Below, one piece after another: positions 9,104 through 16,996 of a DNA stretch of 64,000 nt. Below the pieces are notes generated by a model, which made no database searches, was not told the DNA's origin, and saw only the letters and a list, made by a program, of their open reading frames with translations. A program made the position numbers and the translations under genes. Origin of the DNA: Sulfitobacter sp. SK011. Lineage in GTDB: Bacteria; Pseudomonadota; Alphaproteobacteria; Rhodobacterales; Rhodobacteraceae. The DNA lies in the NCBI RefSeq assembly GCF_003352065.1, contig NZ_CP025803.1, positions 1,116,001 to 1,180,000 of the forward strand, given 5' to 3'. Each line of letters opens with the position of its first letter. Positions within the stretch are counted from its first letter, which is position 1.

Positions 9104-10903
9104 ATGCTGAATGACACAATTGCCCGCGTCACCGACCGGATTATTGAACGCAGTGCCAAAGGCCGCAGTGCCTATCTGACACGGATGCGCCGCGCGGCCG
9201 ATGATGGCCCTGCGCGCGCGCATTTGTCGTGCAGCGGTCAGGCCCATGCCTATGCCGCGGCAGGCCCCGATCAGGCGGCACTGGCGACCAAGTCGGCTGG
9301 CAATCTGGGTATCATCACGACTTACAATGATATGTTGTCGGCCCATCAACCGTTTGAGCGGTTTCCCGAACTGATCCGCGATGCGGCGCGCGCTGTTGGC
9401 GGCACGGCGCAGGTGGCGGGCGGTGTGCCTGCGATGTGTGACGGTGTGACCCAAGGTACGGCCGGGATGGAACTGAGCCTGTTTTCGCGCGACGTGATTG
9501 CGATGGCCGCCGGTGTCGGGTTAAGCCACAACACTTTTGACGCGGCTGTCTATCTTGGCGTTTGTGACAAGATCGTGCCGGGACTGGTCATTGCTGCCCA
9601 GGCCTTTGGCCACATCCCCGCGATATTTCTGCCTGCCGGTCCGATGGTGTCGGGCATCAGCAATGATGAGAAAGCCAAAGTGCGCCAACAATTTGCCGCA
9701 GGTGAAGTCGGGCGCGAAGAATTGATGGCCGCCGAAATGGCCGCCTATCACGGGCCGGGCACCTGTACGTTTTACGGCACGGCCAACACCAACCAGATGC
9801 TGATGGAGTTTATGGGGCTGCACCTGCCGGGTGCGTCATTTGTGAACCCCAACACCCCCCTGCGCGACGAATTGACCATCGCGGGCGCACAGCGGGCACT
9901 GGCCATCAGCCATCTGGGCAACAGCTATACGCCGGTGTGTGATGTGCTTGACGAACGCGCCTATGTAAACGGCATCGTGGGTCTGCATGCCACAGGTGGC
10001 TCCACCAACCTCTTGATCCATCTGGTCGCAATGGCGCGCGCAGGCGGTATCATGCTGGATTGGCAGGATTTTTCCGAACTTGCGGATGTGACACCGCTTT
10101 TGGCACGGGTCTATCCCAACGGACTTGCGGATGTGAACCATTTCCACGCGGCGGGCGGTCTGGGCTATATGATTGGTCAATTGCTAAGCGCGGGCTTGCT
10201 GCATGAAGATGTGACAACCATCGCTGGCAAAGGCTTGGAGCGTTATACGCAGGACCCCAAATTGAAGGACAATCAATTGTCTTGGGTGGCCGGGCCGACC
10301 GAAACCTTGAACGACAAGATACTGCGCCCCGCAACCGACCCGTTTCAGCCCACAGGTGGCCTCAAACGTCTGGATGGGTCACTGGGTGCCGCGGTAACAA
10401 AGGTGTCCGCCGTCAAGCCAGAACATCATGTGGTTGAGGCCCCGGCGCGGGTGTTTCACGATCAGGAGGCGGTCAAGGCGGCCTATCAGTCAGGTGAGTT
10501 TGACAGCGATGTGATCGTCGTGGTCCGCTTTCAGGGACCCAAGGCCAACGGGATGCCCGAGTTGCACAGTCTCACACCGGTTCTGGCAAACCTGCAAGCG
10601 CGTGGTCTAAAGGTCGCGCTGGTCACGGATGGGCGCATGTCGGGTGCATCCGGCAAGGTTCTATCGGCCATCCACGTCTGCCCCGAAGCGGTGGACGGTG
10701 GCCCAATCGCGCGGATTGCAGATGGTGATGTTCTTCGGGTCGATGCCCATGCAGGCAGGTTGGATATTATCACTGAAGGCGTGTTGGACCGCCCACTTGT
10801 GACTGCTGACCTCAGCGGCAATGAATACGGGCAAGGGCGCGAACTTTTTGCCAATTTCCGCGCTTTGGTGCGTTCTGCTGACACTGGCGCAAGCTGTATT
10901 TGA
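9104..10903 (+). CDS. edd: Phosphogluconate dehydratase (6-phosphogluconate to KDPG)
   Basis: Iron-sulfur dehydratase of the IlvD/Edd family, 599 residues, the usual Edd length. It converts 6-phosphogluconate to 2-keto-3-deoxy-6-phosphogluconate. Cluster ligands lie in PAMCDGVTQGTAGME, GVCDKIVPG and PVCDVLDER; the substrate region LHATGGSTNLLIHL and the C-terminal VTDGRMSGASGKV are present. It follows gap by 34 nt and precedes eda by 22 nt, which makes a complete lower Entner-Doudoroff unit. Confidence 0.97.
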   Translation: MLNDTIARVTDRIIERSAKGRSAYLTRMRRAADDGPARAHLSCSGQAHAYAAAGPDQAALATKSAGNLGIITTYNDMLSAHQPFERFPELIRDAARAVGGTAQVAGGVPAMCDGVTQGTAGMELSLFSRDVIAMAAGVGLSHNTFDAAVYLGVCDKIVPGLVIAAQAFGHIPAIFLPAGPMVSGISNDEKAKVRQQFAAGEVGREELMAAEMAAYHGPGTCTFYGTANTNQMLMEFMGLHLPGASFVNPNTPLRDELTIAGAQRALAISHLGNSYTPVCDVLDERAYVNGIVGLHATGGSTNLLIHLVAMARAGGIMLDWQDFSELADVTPLLARVYPNGLADVNHFHAAGGLGYMIGQLLSAGLLHEDVTTIAGKGLERYTQDPKLKDNQLSWVAGPTETLNDKILRPATDPFQPTGGLKRLDGSLGAAVTKVSAVKPEHHVVEAPARVFHDQEAVKAAYQSGEFDSDVIVVVRFQGPKANGMPELHSLTPVLANLQARGLKVALVTDGRMSGASGKVLSAIHVCPEAVDGGPIARIADGDVLRVDAHAGRLDIITEGVLDRPLVTADLSGNEYGQGRELFANFRALVRSADTGASCI

Positions 10904-10925
10904 GATTATCCAAAAAGGACACGTT

Positions 10926-11573
10926 ATGCTTCCTCACGACGCAAGCACCGCCACCAAAAAGATATGCGCATTGGCCCCGATCATACCGGTTCTGGTCGTC
11001 CATGATGTGGCCCACGCCCGGCCCTTGGCCGAAGCTTTGGTAGCGGGCGGTTTGCCGGTCCTTGAGGTGACGTTGCGCACCGAGGCGGCATTGGCGGTGA
11101 TTGCCGAAATGGCCAAGGTTGAAGGAGGCGTTGTCGGCGCTGGCACCTTGCTGACGCCAGATGATGTCAAACGCGCCAAAGATGCCGGGGCCACGTTTGG
11201 TGTGTCACCGGGTGCCACGGACCGGCTTTTGTCGGCCTGCGAGGATGCACATCTGCCCACCCTTCCCGGTGCCGCCACGGCGACCGAGGCGATGCGCTTG
11301 CTTGAACGCGGATATGACATGATGAAGTTCTTTCCGGCTGAGGCGTCAGGCGGTGCACCTGCGTTGAAATCGCTCGCATCACCGTTGCCCCAGATCAGCT
11401 TTTGCCCAACCGGCGGCGTCAGCATGGCAAACGCACGCAGCTACCTGTCTTTGCCGAATGTGGCCTGCGCTGGCGGGTCATGGGTGGCACCAGATGCCCT
11501 TGTCCAGGCGGGCGATTGGCCGGCGATCACTGAACTGGCCCGCGCTGCAAGCCAGTTGAGCCGCGACGCCTAG
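10926..11573 (+). CDS. eda: KDPG aldolase (2-keto-3-deoxy-6-phosphogluconate aldolase)
   Basis: Class I aldolase, 215 residues, that splits KDPG into pyruvate and glyceraldehyde 3-phosphate. Seen: EVTLRTEAAL with the catalytic Glu region, GAGTLLTPDDV, GVSPGATDRLL and MMKFFPAEASGG with the Schiff-base Lys134. The ATG at 10926 has AAAAAGGAC 7 bp upstream; an in-frame upstream start inside edd is rejected because it would add residues absent from the family. The glyceraldehyde phosphate produced is the substrate of the Gap enzyme at the operon start. Confidence 0.96.
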   Translation: MLPHDASTATKKICALAPIIPVLVVHDVAHARPLAEALVAGGLPVLEVTLRTEAALAVIAEMAKVEGGVVGAGTLLTPDDVKRAKDAGATFGVSPGATDRLLSACEDAHLPTLPGAATATEAMRLLERGYDMMKFFPAEASGGAPALKSLASPLPQISFCPTGGVSMANARSYLSLPNVACAGGSWVAPDALVQAGDWPAITELARAASQLSRDA

Positions 11574-11655
11574 GCTCAGATCCAAGGCCAAATTCCGCAA
11601 GACAAAGGACCCCAATTTGCGCTATCCGAAACATTCAGGCGGGGGGCGACGGGCG

Positions 11656-12333
11656 ATGGATACACGCATAGATCTGGTCATTTTCGATTGTGACGGGGTC
11701 TTGATTGACAGCGAAGGGTTGAGTGCGGAGGTCTTGCTCGGGGCCCTTGCGAAGTTAGGCGTAGTCATTGATTTCGATTACATCTGCACAAATTTCATGG
11801 GGCGTAGTTTCCCCACTGTCGCGCGTGACATTCAAATGACATTTGATGTGGACCTGCCCGGTGATTTTGAACAGCAATACCGTCACGAACTTTTGGCCAA
11901 ATTCGCGCAGCGATTGACGCCGACCAAAGGCGTGACGGACGTATTGGACGGGCTGACCACCAGGTGCTGCGTTGCGACGTCAAGCAGTCCGGAGCGGGTA
12001 TCCAATTCGTTGAATATCGTAGATTTGGCGCGTTACTTTGGGCAAGATGTCTTTACCGCGTCGCAGGTCGCCCATGGCAAACCCGCACCAGATTTATTTC
12101 TGTATACGGCAGAGAAGATGGGCGTCGATCCAGCACATTGTCTGGTGATCGAAGACAGCCTTCCGGGGGTTGAGGCGGCGCTTGCGGCAAATATGCATAT
12201 TTGCCGCTACACGGGCGGCGCGCATCTGGCGGGGCGGGTCCTGAAACACGCGGACTATGTGCGCAGCTTTGAACAGTGGCCCGATCTGCGGGCATTGGTC
12301 CCGTCGATTTTCACAGCCGAAACGCCTGTTTGA
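11656..12333 (+). CDS. HAD-superfamily phosphatase (beta-phosphoglucomutase/YieH-like subfamily)
   Basis: A 225-residue HAD hydrolase with nucleophile motif FDCDGVLIDSE (Asp11, Asp13), motif II Ser/Thr in VATSSSPERV, a Lys in HGKPAPDLFLY and motif IV VIEDSLPGVEAA. The helical cap between motifs I and II indicates subfamily I. Its position 82 nt after eda suggests a sugar-phosphate substrate; E. coli YieH, a 6-phosphogluconate phosphatase, has similar spacing of motifs, so a drain on Entner-Doudoroff intermediates is a reasonable but unproven idea. ATG 11656 is chosen over an upstream TTG at 11617 because the HAD motif normally starts within the first dozen residues. Confidence 0.8.
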   Translation: MDTRIDLVIFDCDGVLIDSEGLSAEVLLGALAKLGVVIDFDYICTNFMGRSFPTVARDIQMTFDVDLPGDFEQQYRHELLAKFAQRLTPTKGVTDVLDGLTTRCCVATSSSPERVSNSLNIVDLARYFGQDVFTASQVAHGKPAPDLFLYTAEKMGVDPAHCLVIEDSLPGVEAALAANMHICRYTGGAHLAGRVLKHADYVRSFEQWPDLRALVPSIFTAETPV

Positions 12334-12346
12334 AATGCCGCGAGTT

Positions 12347-12874
12347 TTATAGCGAGGCGGCAGCGCGGCTGGCCTGATCATATTGACCCGACATGGTGCG
12401 CAAGCTGGCCGCGATCTCGCGTAGATCTTCACCGCTGATGTCTGTGCGTGGCAAGCCGTCGATGAAGCAAATCTGGCGAATATTCCGGTAGGCTTCGCAC
12501 AAATCAGTGCCCGCCTGAGAGGTTCGATAAAACACTTCCTTTCCGCGTTTGTCAGCCTCCAGAAGTCCGGATTTCAGTAGCTTTCGAAGCGCGTAATTGA
12601 CGGTGTGCGTGTCTTCGATATTCAGAATGAAACAAATATCCGTCAGACGCTTTTCTCGGCCACGATGATTTGTGTTGTGCAGCACCAATATCTCAAGCGG
12701 GGTAAGGTCAGGGTTCCCCGCTGCCGCCATGCACCGTGACATCCAGCGGGCAAAGGCGTTGTAAGCGATAATCATCCCGTATTCGAGCTCGGACGCCTCC
12801 CATCCCTCCCCTTCGGCAAGGTGTCTTGACGAAACGATACGTCGGTCAGGCAAAGGTTTTCGTGGGTCTGACAT
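12347..12874 (-). CDS. MarR-like winged-helix transcriptional regulator
   Basis: Cytoplasmic DNA-binding protein of 175 residues. The middle part, LTPLEILVLHNTNHRGREK then LTDICFILNIEDTHTVNYAL and LLKSGLLEADKRGKEVFY, reads as helices plus recognition helix plus wing of a MarR-type domain. GGAGG lies 5 bp before the start. It is convergent with the HAD gene (13 nt) and not obviously in an operon. No ligand or target is evident. It is the only stand-alone winged-helix regulator in the window, so it is a candidate for control of nearby carbon metabolism, by inference only. Confidence 0.7.
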   Translation of the reverse strand: MSDPRKPLPDRRIVSSRHLAEGEGWEASELEYGMIIAYNAFARWMSRCMAAAGNPDLTPLEILVLHNTNHRGREKRLTDICFILNIEDTHTVNYALRKLLKSGLLEADKRGKEVFYRTSQAGTDLCEAYRNIRQICFIDGLPRTDISGEDLREIAASLRTMSGQYDQASRAAASL

Positions 12875-13229
12875 GGAGCCTCCGATCGAGAATTCAGATA
12901 CAGAACGCTATCATTTTATCGGTGATTTACAAGCGATTGAAGGGGTATGGCCCGCGGGTGGTGGCAATATTGTTGGGCGTAAGGCGGCGATGTCCCAGCG
13001 AGGGGATAACATTACCTTGAGTCACTCTATCGTACCAGGGATCCGGCGCTGACTGCATTTAGTGGGTAAAGGTAAAATGCCCACCAGATATTGAATTCGG
13101 GTCATGTTCAGAGAAAAGGCCATCGTGAAATTGCAACACACTGGAATCTGACACAAATTTGACCTTCCCCGATTCGTGCGGCTTTGTTAACGTATTCATA
13201 ATAAAAAGAAGAGGCAGGCAGAACGAGCA
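12875..13229. other. Non-coding region between winged-helix regulator and Hint gene
   Basis: 355 bp between divergent genes, more AT-rich than the surroundings. It holds the Shine-Dalgarno of the regulator gene. Near its right end are TTAACGTATTCATAA (13187-13201), a half-matched CtrA-like box, and the AT-rich leader of the Hint gene. I see no RNA gene, repeat array or convincing ORF in it. Confidence 0.5.
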
Positions 13230-14306
13230 ATGAAAACGGGCTTTAAGGGCACGTTTGTCATCAGCTGGTCGCAAACAGAAATAGACGGCCTTGATGCTGC
13301 GCCGGTGCAAAACCTCAATGTGGGTGCTGCGTGGGCATGGCGGGGCGATGCCATCCGGGTGGATGGACCTAATGACGTGTTGCGGCTGGATCAGGCAGAC
13401 GAAGCAGAGAATCTACGCAGACGCGCCGCGCGCATGGTCCACCGTCTGGTGGGGGCTGCCGTTGACCAGAGCATGCCGACTTTGCATCCCGAGCGGATCG
13501 ACCCTAAAGACCAGCCGCCAATGATGGACAACAGCTTTGTCGTAACAGACGGTGGCAAAAGCTATACCGTAACGCTGATCGACGTTGGGGGCGGATCACA
13601 GCCCCTGCTGATGTTCCTTGACGAAATTCCCCCACGCAACGCGGATCTTTGGGTCGTGCACCATACACTTGGGTCGAGCCCCGGTGAATCGATGTCCGCG
13701 GGCAGCGGTGGTGTGATTTGTTTTACCCCCGGCACGCGTATTCGCACGCCAGACGGGCTGATCCTAATCGAGGACCTGCGCGAAGGCGATCGCATTCAAA
13801 CCAAAGACAATGGTGCCCAAACAATCCAGTGGATCGGAAGCCGCAACATGTCGGGCGCACGCCTTTTTGCGATGCCGAAATTGCGCCCAGTCCGGTTTGA
13901 TGCAGGCATTCTGGGCATCGACTGCCCGGACGATGATCTGGTTGTTTCACCCGAACACCGTGTGGTCGTGAAAGGTGCAGTGGCTCAGGAATTGTTCAAT
14001 ACGTCCGAAGTCCTTGTCGCCGCCAAAGACCTGATCAACGGCGGCAGCATCCGCGTCGATATGAAAGTGCGCGAAGTGACCTATATCCACATGCTGCTGG
14101 ATCAGCATGAAGTGGTCTGGGCAAACGGCGTGGAAACAGAAAGCTTTCACCCGGCATCAACCGCCCTCAGTACGCTGGATGATGCGGATCGCGCACGTTT
14201 GCTGGCGGCTCATCCGGAGTTGGAATTTGACCCCCATACCTACGGACGTTTTGCCCGTCGGCATTTGTCATCTTCAGAAGCCGCAATCTTGACCCACGCG
14301 GCATGA
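13230..14306 (+). CDS. Hint (Hedgehog/intein) domain protein of the Roseobacter type
   Basis: A 358-residue protein with an uncharacterised N-terminal half and a C-terminal Hint_2-type domain. The domain starts at VICFTPGTRIRTPDG with the potential nucleophile Cys164, continues with IEDLREGDRIQT and WIGSRN, then VVSPEHRVVVKG and LLDQHEVVWANGVETESFHPA. The domain ends in the protein rather than leading into a C-extein, so cis-splicing is not expected; self-cleavage or thioester chemistry is possible. There is no signal peptide. Similar proteins are abundant in roseobacters but their role is unknown to me. The start has only a weak AGGCAG upstream. Confidence 0.75.
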   Translation: MKTGFKGTFVISWSQTEIDGLDAAPVQNLNVGAAWAWRGDAIRVDGPNDVLRLDQADEAENLRRRAARMVHRLVGAAVDQSMPTLHPERIDPKDQPPMMDNSFVVTDGGKSYTVTLIDVGGGSQPLLMFLDEIPPRNADLWVVHHTLGSSPGESMSAGSGGVICFTPGTRIRTPDGLILIEDLREGDRIQTKDNGAQTIQWIGSRNMSGARLFAMPKLRPVRFDAGILGIDCPDDDLVVSPEHRVVVKGAVAQELFNTSEVLVAAKDLINGGSIRVDMKVREVTYIHMLLDQHEVVWANGVETESFHPASTALSTLDDADRARLLAAHPELEFDPHTYGRFARRHLSSSEAAILTHAA

Positions 14307-14319
14307 CGCGCGAACTTGC

Positions 14320-14883
14320 CTAACTGTCCGGCTGTACCAAAGCCTTGATGATGGCCTTTGCACTTTCACTGCTCCAATCCGCATCGCCCCGCAGGCGCGC
14401 GACTTCGCGGCCCTCCGGGTCCATGATCACGGTGATCGGCAGGCCGAATACCCCCATCTGGCTGGCCAGTGCCTGTTTTGGGTCTTGGTGGCGGGGCAGG
14501 CTGTCGATACCGGCCTCGGCAAAAAAGCGGGTGATGCCTTCGGGTGAATTACGACCGGTGGCGATGGTCAGCACCTCAAACATATCGCCGCCGAATTCCT
14601 TTTGCAGTGCTTCCAATTGCGGCATCTCCTTGCGACAGGGCGCGCACCAAGTGGCCCAGAAATTGAGCAGCACATATTTGCCGCGATAATCAGCGAGCGA
14701 ACCTTTGCCGCCATCGTCCTCAAGATCAAAGGCCGCATCAGATGTGGCAATCGGTGTTTCATGCACGATCAGTTTTTTCATATCCCCGTCGCGCAAGCTC
14801 AGGATGTCCGCGCCCGCAGCAGCAACGGTGTTTGCACCTGTCACAAGGGCCGTATACACGAACGCCAACACCAAATTCTTCAT
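14320..14883 (-). CDS. TlpA-like thiol:disulfide oxidoreductase, exported
   Basis: Periplasmic thioredoxin-fold protein of 187 residues. N-terminal signal peptide ([16 protein letters not shown] with cleavage near VAAAG), then [19 protein letters not shown] with the redox pair Cys80/Cys83, and the cis-Pro region [15 protein letters not shown]. TlpA/ResA relatives reduce apocytochrome or copper-site thiols; the partner is not shown here. It is back to back with argH, 21 bp between the start codons, and shares a two-way Shine-Dalgarno segment with it. Confidence 0.88.
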   Translation of the reverse strand: MKNLVLAFVYTALVTGANTVAAAGADILSLRDGDMKKLIVHETPIATSDAAFDLEDDGGKGSLADYRGKYVLLNFWATWCAPCRKEMPQLEALQKEFGGDMFEVLTIATGRNSPEGITRFFAEAGIDSLPRHQDPKQALASQMGVFGLPITVIMDPEGREVARLRGDADWSSESAKAIIKALVQPDS

Positions 14884-14904
14884 CTGTCCCTCCGAGGGTT
14901 TAAA
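14884..14904. promoter_or_regulatory. 21 bp divergent start region carrying Shine-Dalgarno sites on both strands
   Basis: The segment contains CCCTCCGAGGG at 14888-14898. Read rightward, GAGGG sits 6 bp before the argH ATG at 14905; read leftward, GGAGGG sits about 4 bp before the tlpA-like ATG at 14883. The gap is too small to hold a promoter for either gene, so each promoter must lie inside the coding region of the other and the two mRNAs must overlap at their 5' ends. Confidence 0.65.
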
Positions 14905-16296
14905 ATGACTGACACGACCTCAAACAAAATGTGGGGTGGCCGTTTCGCCGCCGGGCCGGACGCGATCATGGAGGCAATTAACGCCTCGATCGGGTTTGAC
15001 AAGCGGATGGCCGCACAAGACATCGCAGGGTCGCGCGCCCATGCCGCCATGTTGGCCGCCACAGGCATCCTCACTGATAGCGATGCCAAAGCGATACGGG
15101 AAGGGTTGCTCACGATCTTGTCAGAGATCGAAGGCGGGACATTTGAGTATTCCACCGCCCTTGAAGACATTCACATGAATGTCGAGGCGCGCCTGAAAGA
15201 GGTGATCGGCGAACCGGCCGGGCGTTTGCACACAGGTCGGTCGCGCAACGATCAGGTCGCGACAGATTTTAAACTTTGGGTGCGTGATCAGTTTGATGCC
15301 GCCGAGGCGGGACTTATCGCGCTGCTCCAAGCCCTGCTTGGTCAGGCCGAGGCAGGTGCGGATTGGGTGATGCCGGGGTTCACGCATTTGCAGACGGCGC
15401 AACCGGTTACATGGGGCCATCACATGATGGCCTATGTCGAAATGTTTGGCCGCGACCTGAGCCGCATGCGCGATGCGCGCAAACGGATGAATGAATGCCC
15501 CTTGGGAGCCGCCGCGCTGGCGGGCACGTCCTTTCCCATCGACCGGGACATGACCGCACAGGCGCTGGGGTTTGACCGCCCGTCTGCCAATTCGCTGGAC
15601 GCCGTCAGCGACCGTGATTTTGCGCTCGAATTTCTGGGTGCGGGCAGCATCTGTGCCATGCACCTGAGCCGCTTTGCGGAGGAATTGGTGATCTGGTCGT
15701 CGGCACAGTTTAGATTTGTGGCGCTGTCGGATCGGTTTTCAACCGGGTCCAGCATCATGCCGCAGAAAAAGAACCCCGATGCGGCGGAGCTGATCCGCGC
15801 CAAGGTCGGGCGCATTTTCGGTGCCAATACAGCGTTGATGATGGTGATGAAGGGCCTGCCGCTGGCCTATTCCAAGGACATGCAAGAAGACAAAGAACAG
15901 GTTTTTGACGCCGCTGACAACCTCATGCTGGCACTGGCCGCAATGGAGGGCATGGTGCGGGACATGAACGCGCAGCGTGAAAATCTGGCGGCGGCGGCGG
16001 GCAGTGGATTTTCCACCGCCACTGATCTGGCTGATTGGCTGGTCCGGGTGCTGGGCCTGCCGTTTCGCGATGCGCACCACATCACCGGGACGCTGGTTGC
16101 AATGGCAGAAGGCCAGGGTTGTGATCTGCCTGATCTGACGCTGGATCAGATGAAATCAGCACATGTGGATATCACCAGCGACGTTTTTGACGTCTTAGGC
16201 GTGGAAAATTCGGTAAACTCGCGTATGTCTTATGGGGGAACGGCCCCTGCCCAAGTGCGGGCGCAGGTCGCAAGGTGGAAAGGTATTTTGGCATGA
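14905..16296 (+). CDS. argH: Argininosuccinate lyase
   Basis: Last step of arginine synthesis: argininosuccinate to arginine plus fumarate. 463 residues. Superfamily signature [12 protein letters not shown] (near residue 280, mobile catalytic Ser loop), [16 protein letters not shown] and [10 protein letters not shown] are present. The start at 14905 ([14 protein letters not shown]) has GAGGG 6 bp upstream and matches the usual N-terminus; a longer in-frame reading from 14602 runs through the antisense of the TlpA gene and is rejected. The 3' end overlaps the next small lipoprotein gene as ATGA. Confidence 0.97.
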   Translation: MTDTTSNKMWGGRFAAGPDAIMEAINASIGFDKRMAAQDIAGSRAHAAMLAATGILTDSDAKAIREGLLTILSEIEGGTFEYSTALEDIHMNVEARLKEVIGEPAGRLHTGRSRNDQVATDFKLWVRDQFDAAEAGLIALLQALLGQAEAGADWVMPGFTHLQTAQPVTWGHHMMAYVEMFGRDLSRMRDARKRMNECPLGAAALAGTSFPIDRDMTAQALGFDRPSANSLDAVSDRDFALEFLGAGSICAMHLSRFAEELVIWSSAQFRFVALSDRFSTGSSIMPQKKNPDAAELIRAKVGRIFGANTALMMVMKGLPLAYSKDMQEDKEQVFDAADNLMLALAAMEGMVRDMNAQRENLAAAAGSGFSTATDLADWLVRVLGLPFRDAHHITGTLVAMAEGQGCDLPDLTLDQMKSAHVDITSDVFDVLGVENSVNSRMSYGGTAPAQVRAQVARWKGILA

Positions 16297-16472
16297 AATC
16301 AGTTCTCATTGTCGGTGCTGTCCTGACGCTGGCGGCCTGTGGCGTGGACGGCGAACCGATCTATCCAACCGCAAGTTCTGCGGTCACCCTGTCCAACCAC
16401 GGTGTGTCCGTTGGCACCAATGTGGCATTGAACCAAGGACCGCTGTGGGTGTCATTGGGCCTCGGTTTATGA
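16293..16472 (+). CDS. Small lipoprotein, 59 aa
   Basis: Starts in the argH stop codon (ATGA overlap). [20 protein letters not shown] is a lipoprotein signal with lipobox LAAC, so the mature form would be about 43 residues anchored by the lipidated Cys. Small lipoproteins after argH and before lysA are known in other Proteobacteria (LptM/YifL-like proteins helping LptD assembly). That link is suggested here by position only, since the mature sequence gives no recognisable motif beyond GEPIYP near its start. Confidence 0.7.
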   Translation: MKSVLIVGAVLTLAACGVDGEPIYPTASSAVTLSNHGVSVGTNVALNQGPLWVSLGLGL

Positions 16473-16645
16473 CGCGCTTTGCGATCGTGACCTGCCTTAT
16501 GGGATGTGTTGCCGCCTGCACCGGTCCAAGCCCGTCTGATGACGGGCGTGTGCGTGACATAAGCACGCGTCATGTTCCAGAGCCAACCACCCCCGGCGTC
16601 CATATTTCAGGACAGGTGATTGTTGGCGTTTCAACAGTGAATTGA
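16469..16645 (+). CDS. Second small lipoprotein, 58 aa
   Basis: Overlaps the preceding stop as [23 protein letters not shown] reads as a lipoprotein signal with lipobox VAAC. The short mature part contains GVHISGQVIVGV, a repetitive hydrophobic pattern that also appears as [10 protein letters not shown] in the preceding small lipoprotein. The similar layout suggests a duplicated pair. Function unknown. Confidence 0.6.
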   Translation: MTRFAIVTCLMGCVAACTGPSPSDDGRVRDISTRHVPEPTTPGVHISGQVIVGVSTVN

Positions 16646-16646
16646 G

Positions 16647-16964
16647 ATGTCGATATTGCGCATGACATACCTTGCCCTGGCGGTCTGGGGTGCGATCCAT
16701 CCAATGTATTATTTCGTACAATGGTTCCGGACCAATGGCTTTGACATTATGGCGATGGTCGACGCGTGGCACGCAAACGCGGCGTCAAGCGGGCTGGTCT
16801 GGGACCTGACCATTGCGGCCATCACCTTGACAGTGTGGATCCTGGCCGAGGTCGCTGTGCGGCGCAATTGGCGGGCCCTGATTGCCATCCCCGCCACGTT
16901 CTGTATTGGGGTAAGCTGTGGTCTGCCGCTTTACCTTTTCTTGCGGACGGCACCGGTTCGTTAG
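16647..16964 (+). CDS. DUF2834-type small membrane protein
   Basis: 105 residues with three or four membrane segments: MTYLALAVWGAIHPMYYFVQ, then LTIAAITLTVWILAEVAV and LIAIPATFCIGVSCGLPLYL. The pattern of an N-terminal membrane helix followed by an FxxWFRTNG-like loop and AW...SSGL is that of DUF2834. The start lies 1 nt after the stop of the small lipoprotein gene, so it belongs to the argH-lysA transcription unit. Function unknown. Confidence 0.65.
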   Translation: MSILRMTYLALAVWGAIHPMYYFVQWFRTNGFDIMAMVDAWHANAASSGLVWDLTIAAITLTVWILAEVAVRRNWRALIAIPATFCIGVSCGLPLYLFLRTAPVR

Positions 16965-16971
16965 GTCAGAA

Positions 16972-16994
16972 TTGAGTATTTGGGGCGAAAAGAA
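16972..16994. repeat. Intergenic element, copy A of TTGAGTATTTnnGGCGAAAAGAA
   Basis: A 23 nt stretch just before the lysA start matches the stretch at 26473-26495 at 21 of 23 positions; only the two central bases differ (GG here, AA there). The GGCGAAAAGAAG end overlaps the position expected for the lysA ribosome-binding site. Confidence 0.55.
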
Positions 16995-16996
16995 GC

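Noticed and set aside
13187-13201. CtrA box before the Hint gene
   Set aside because: The second half is ATAA, not TTAA, so only one half matches.
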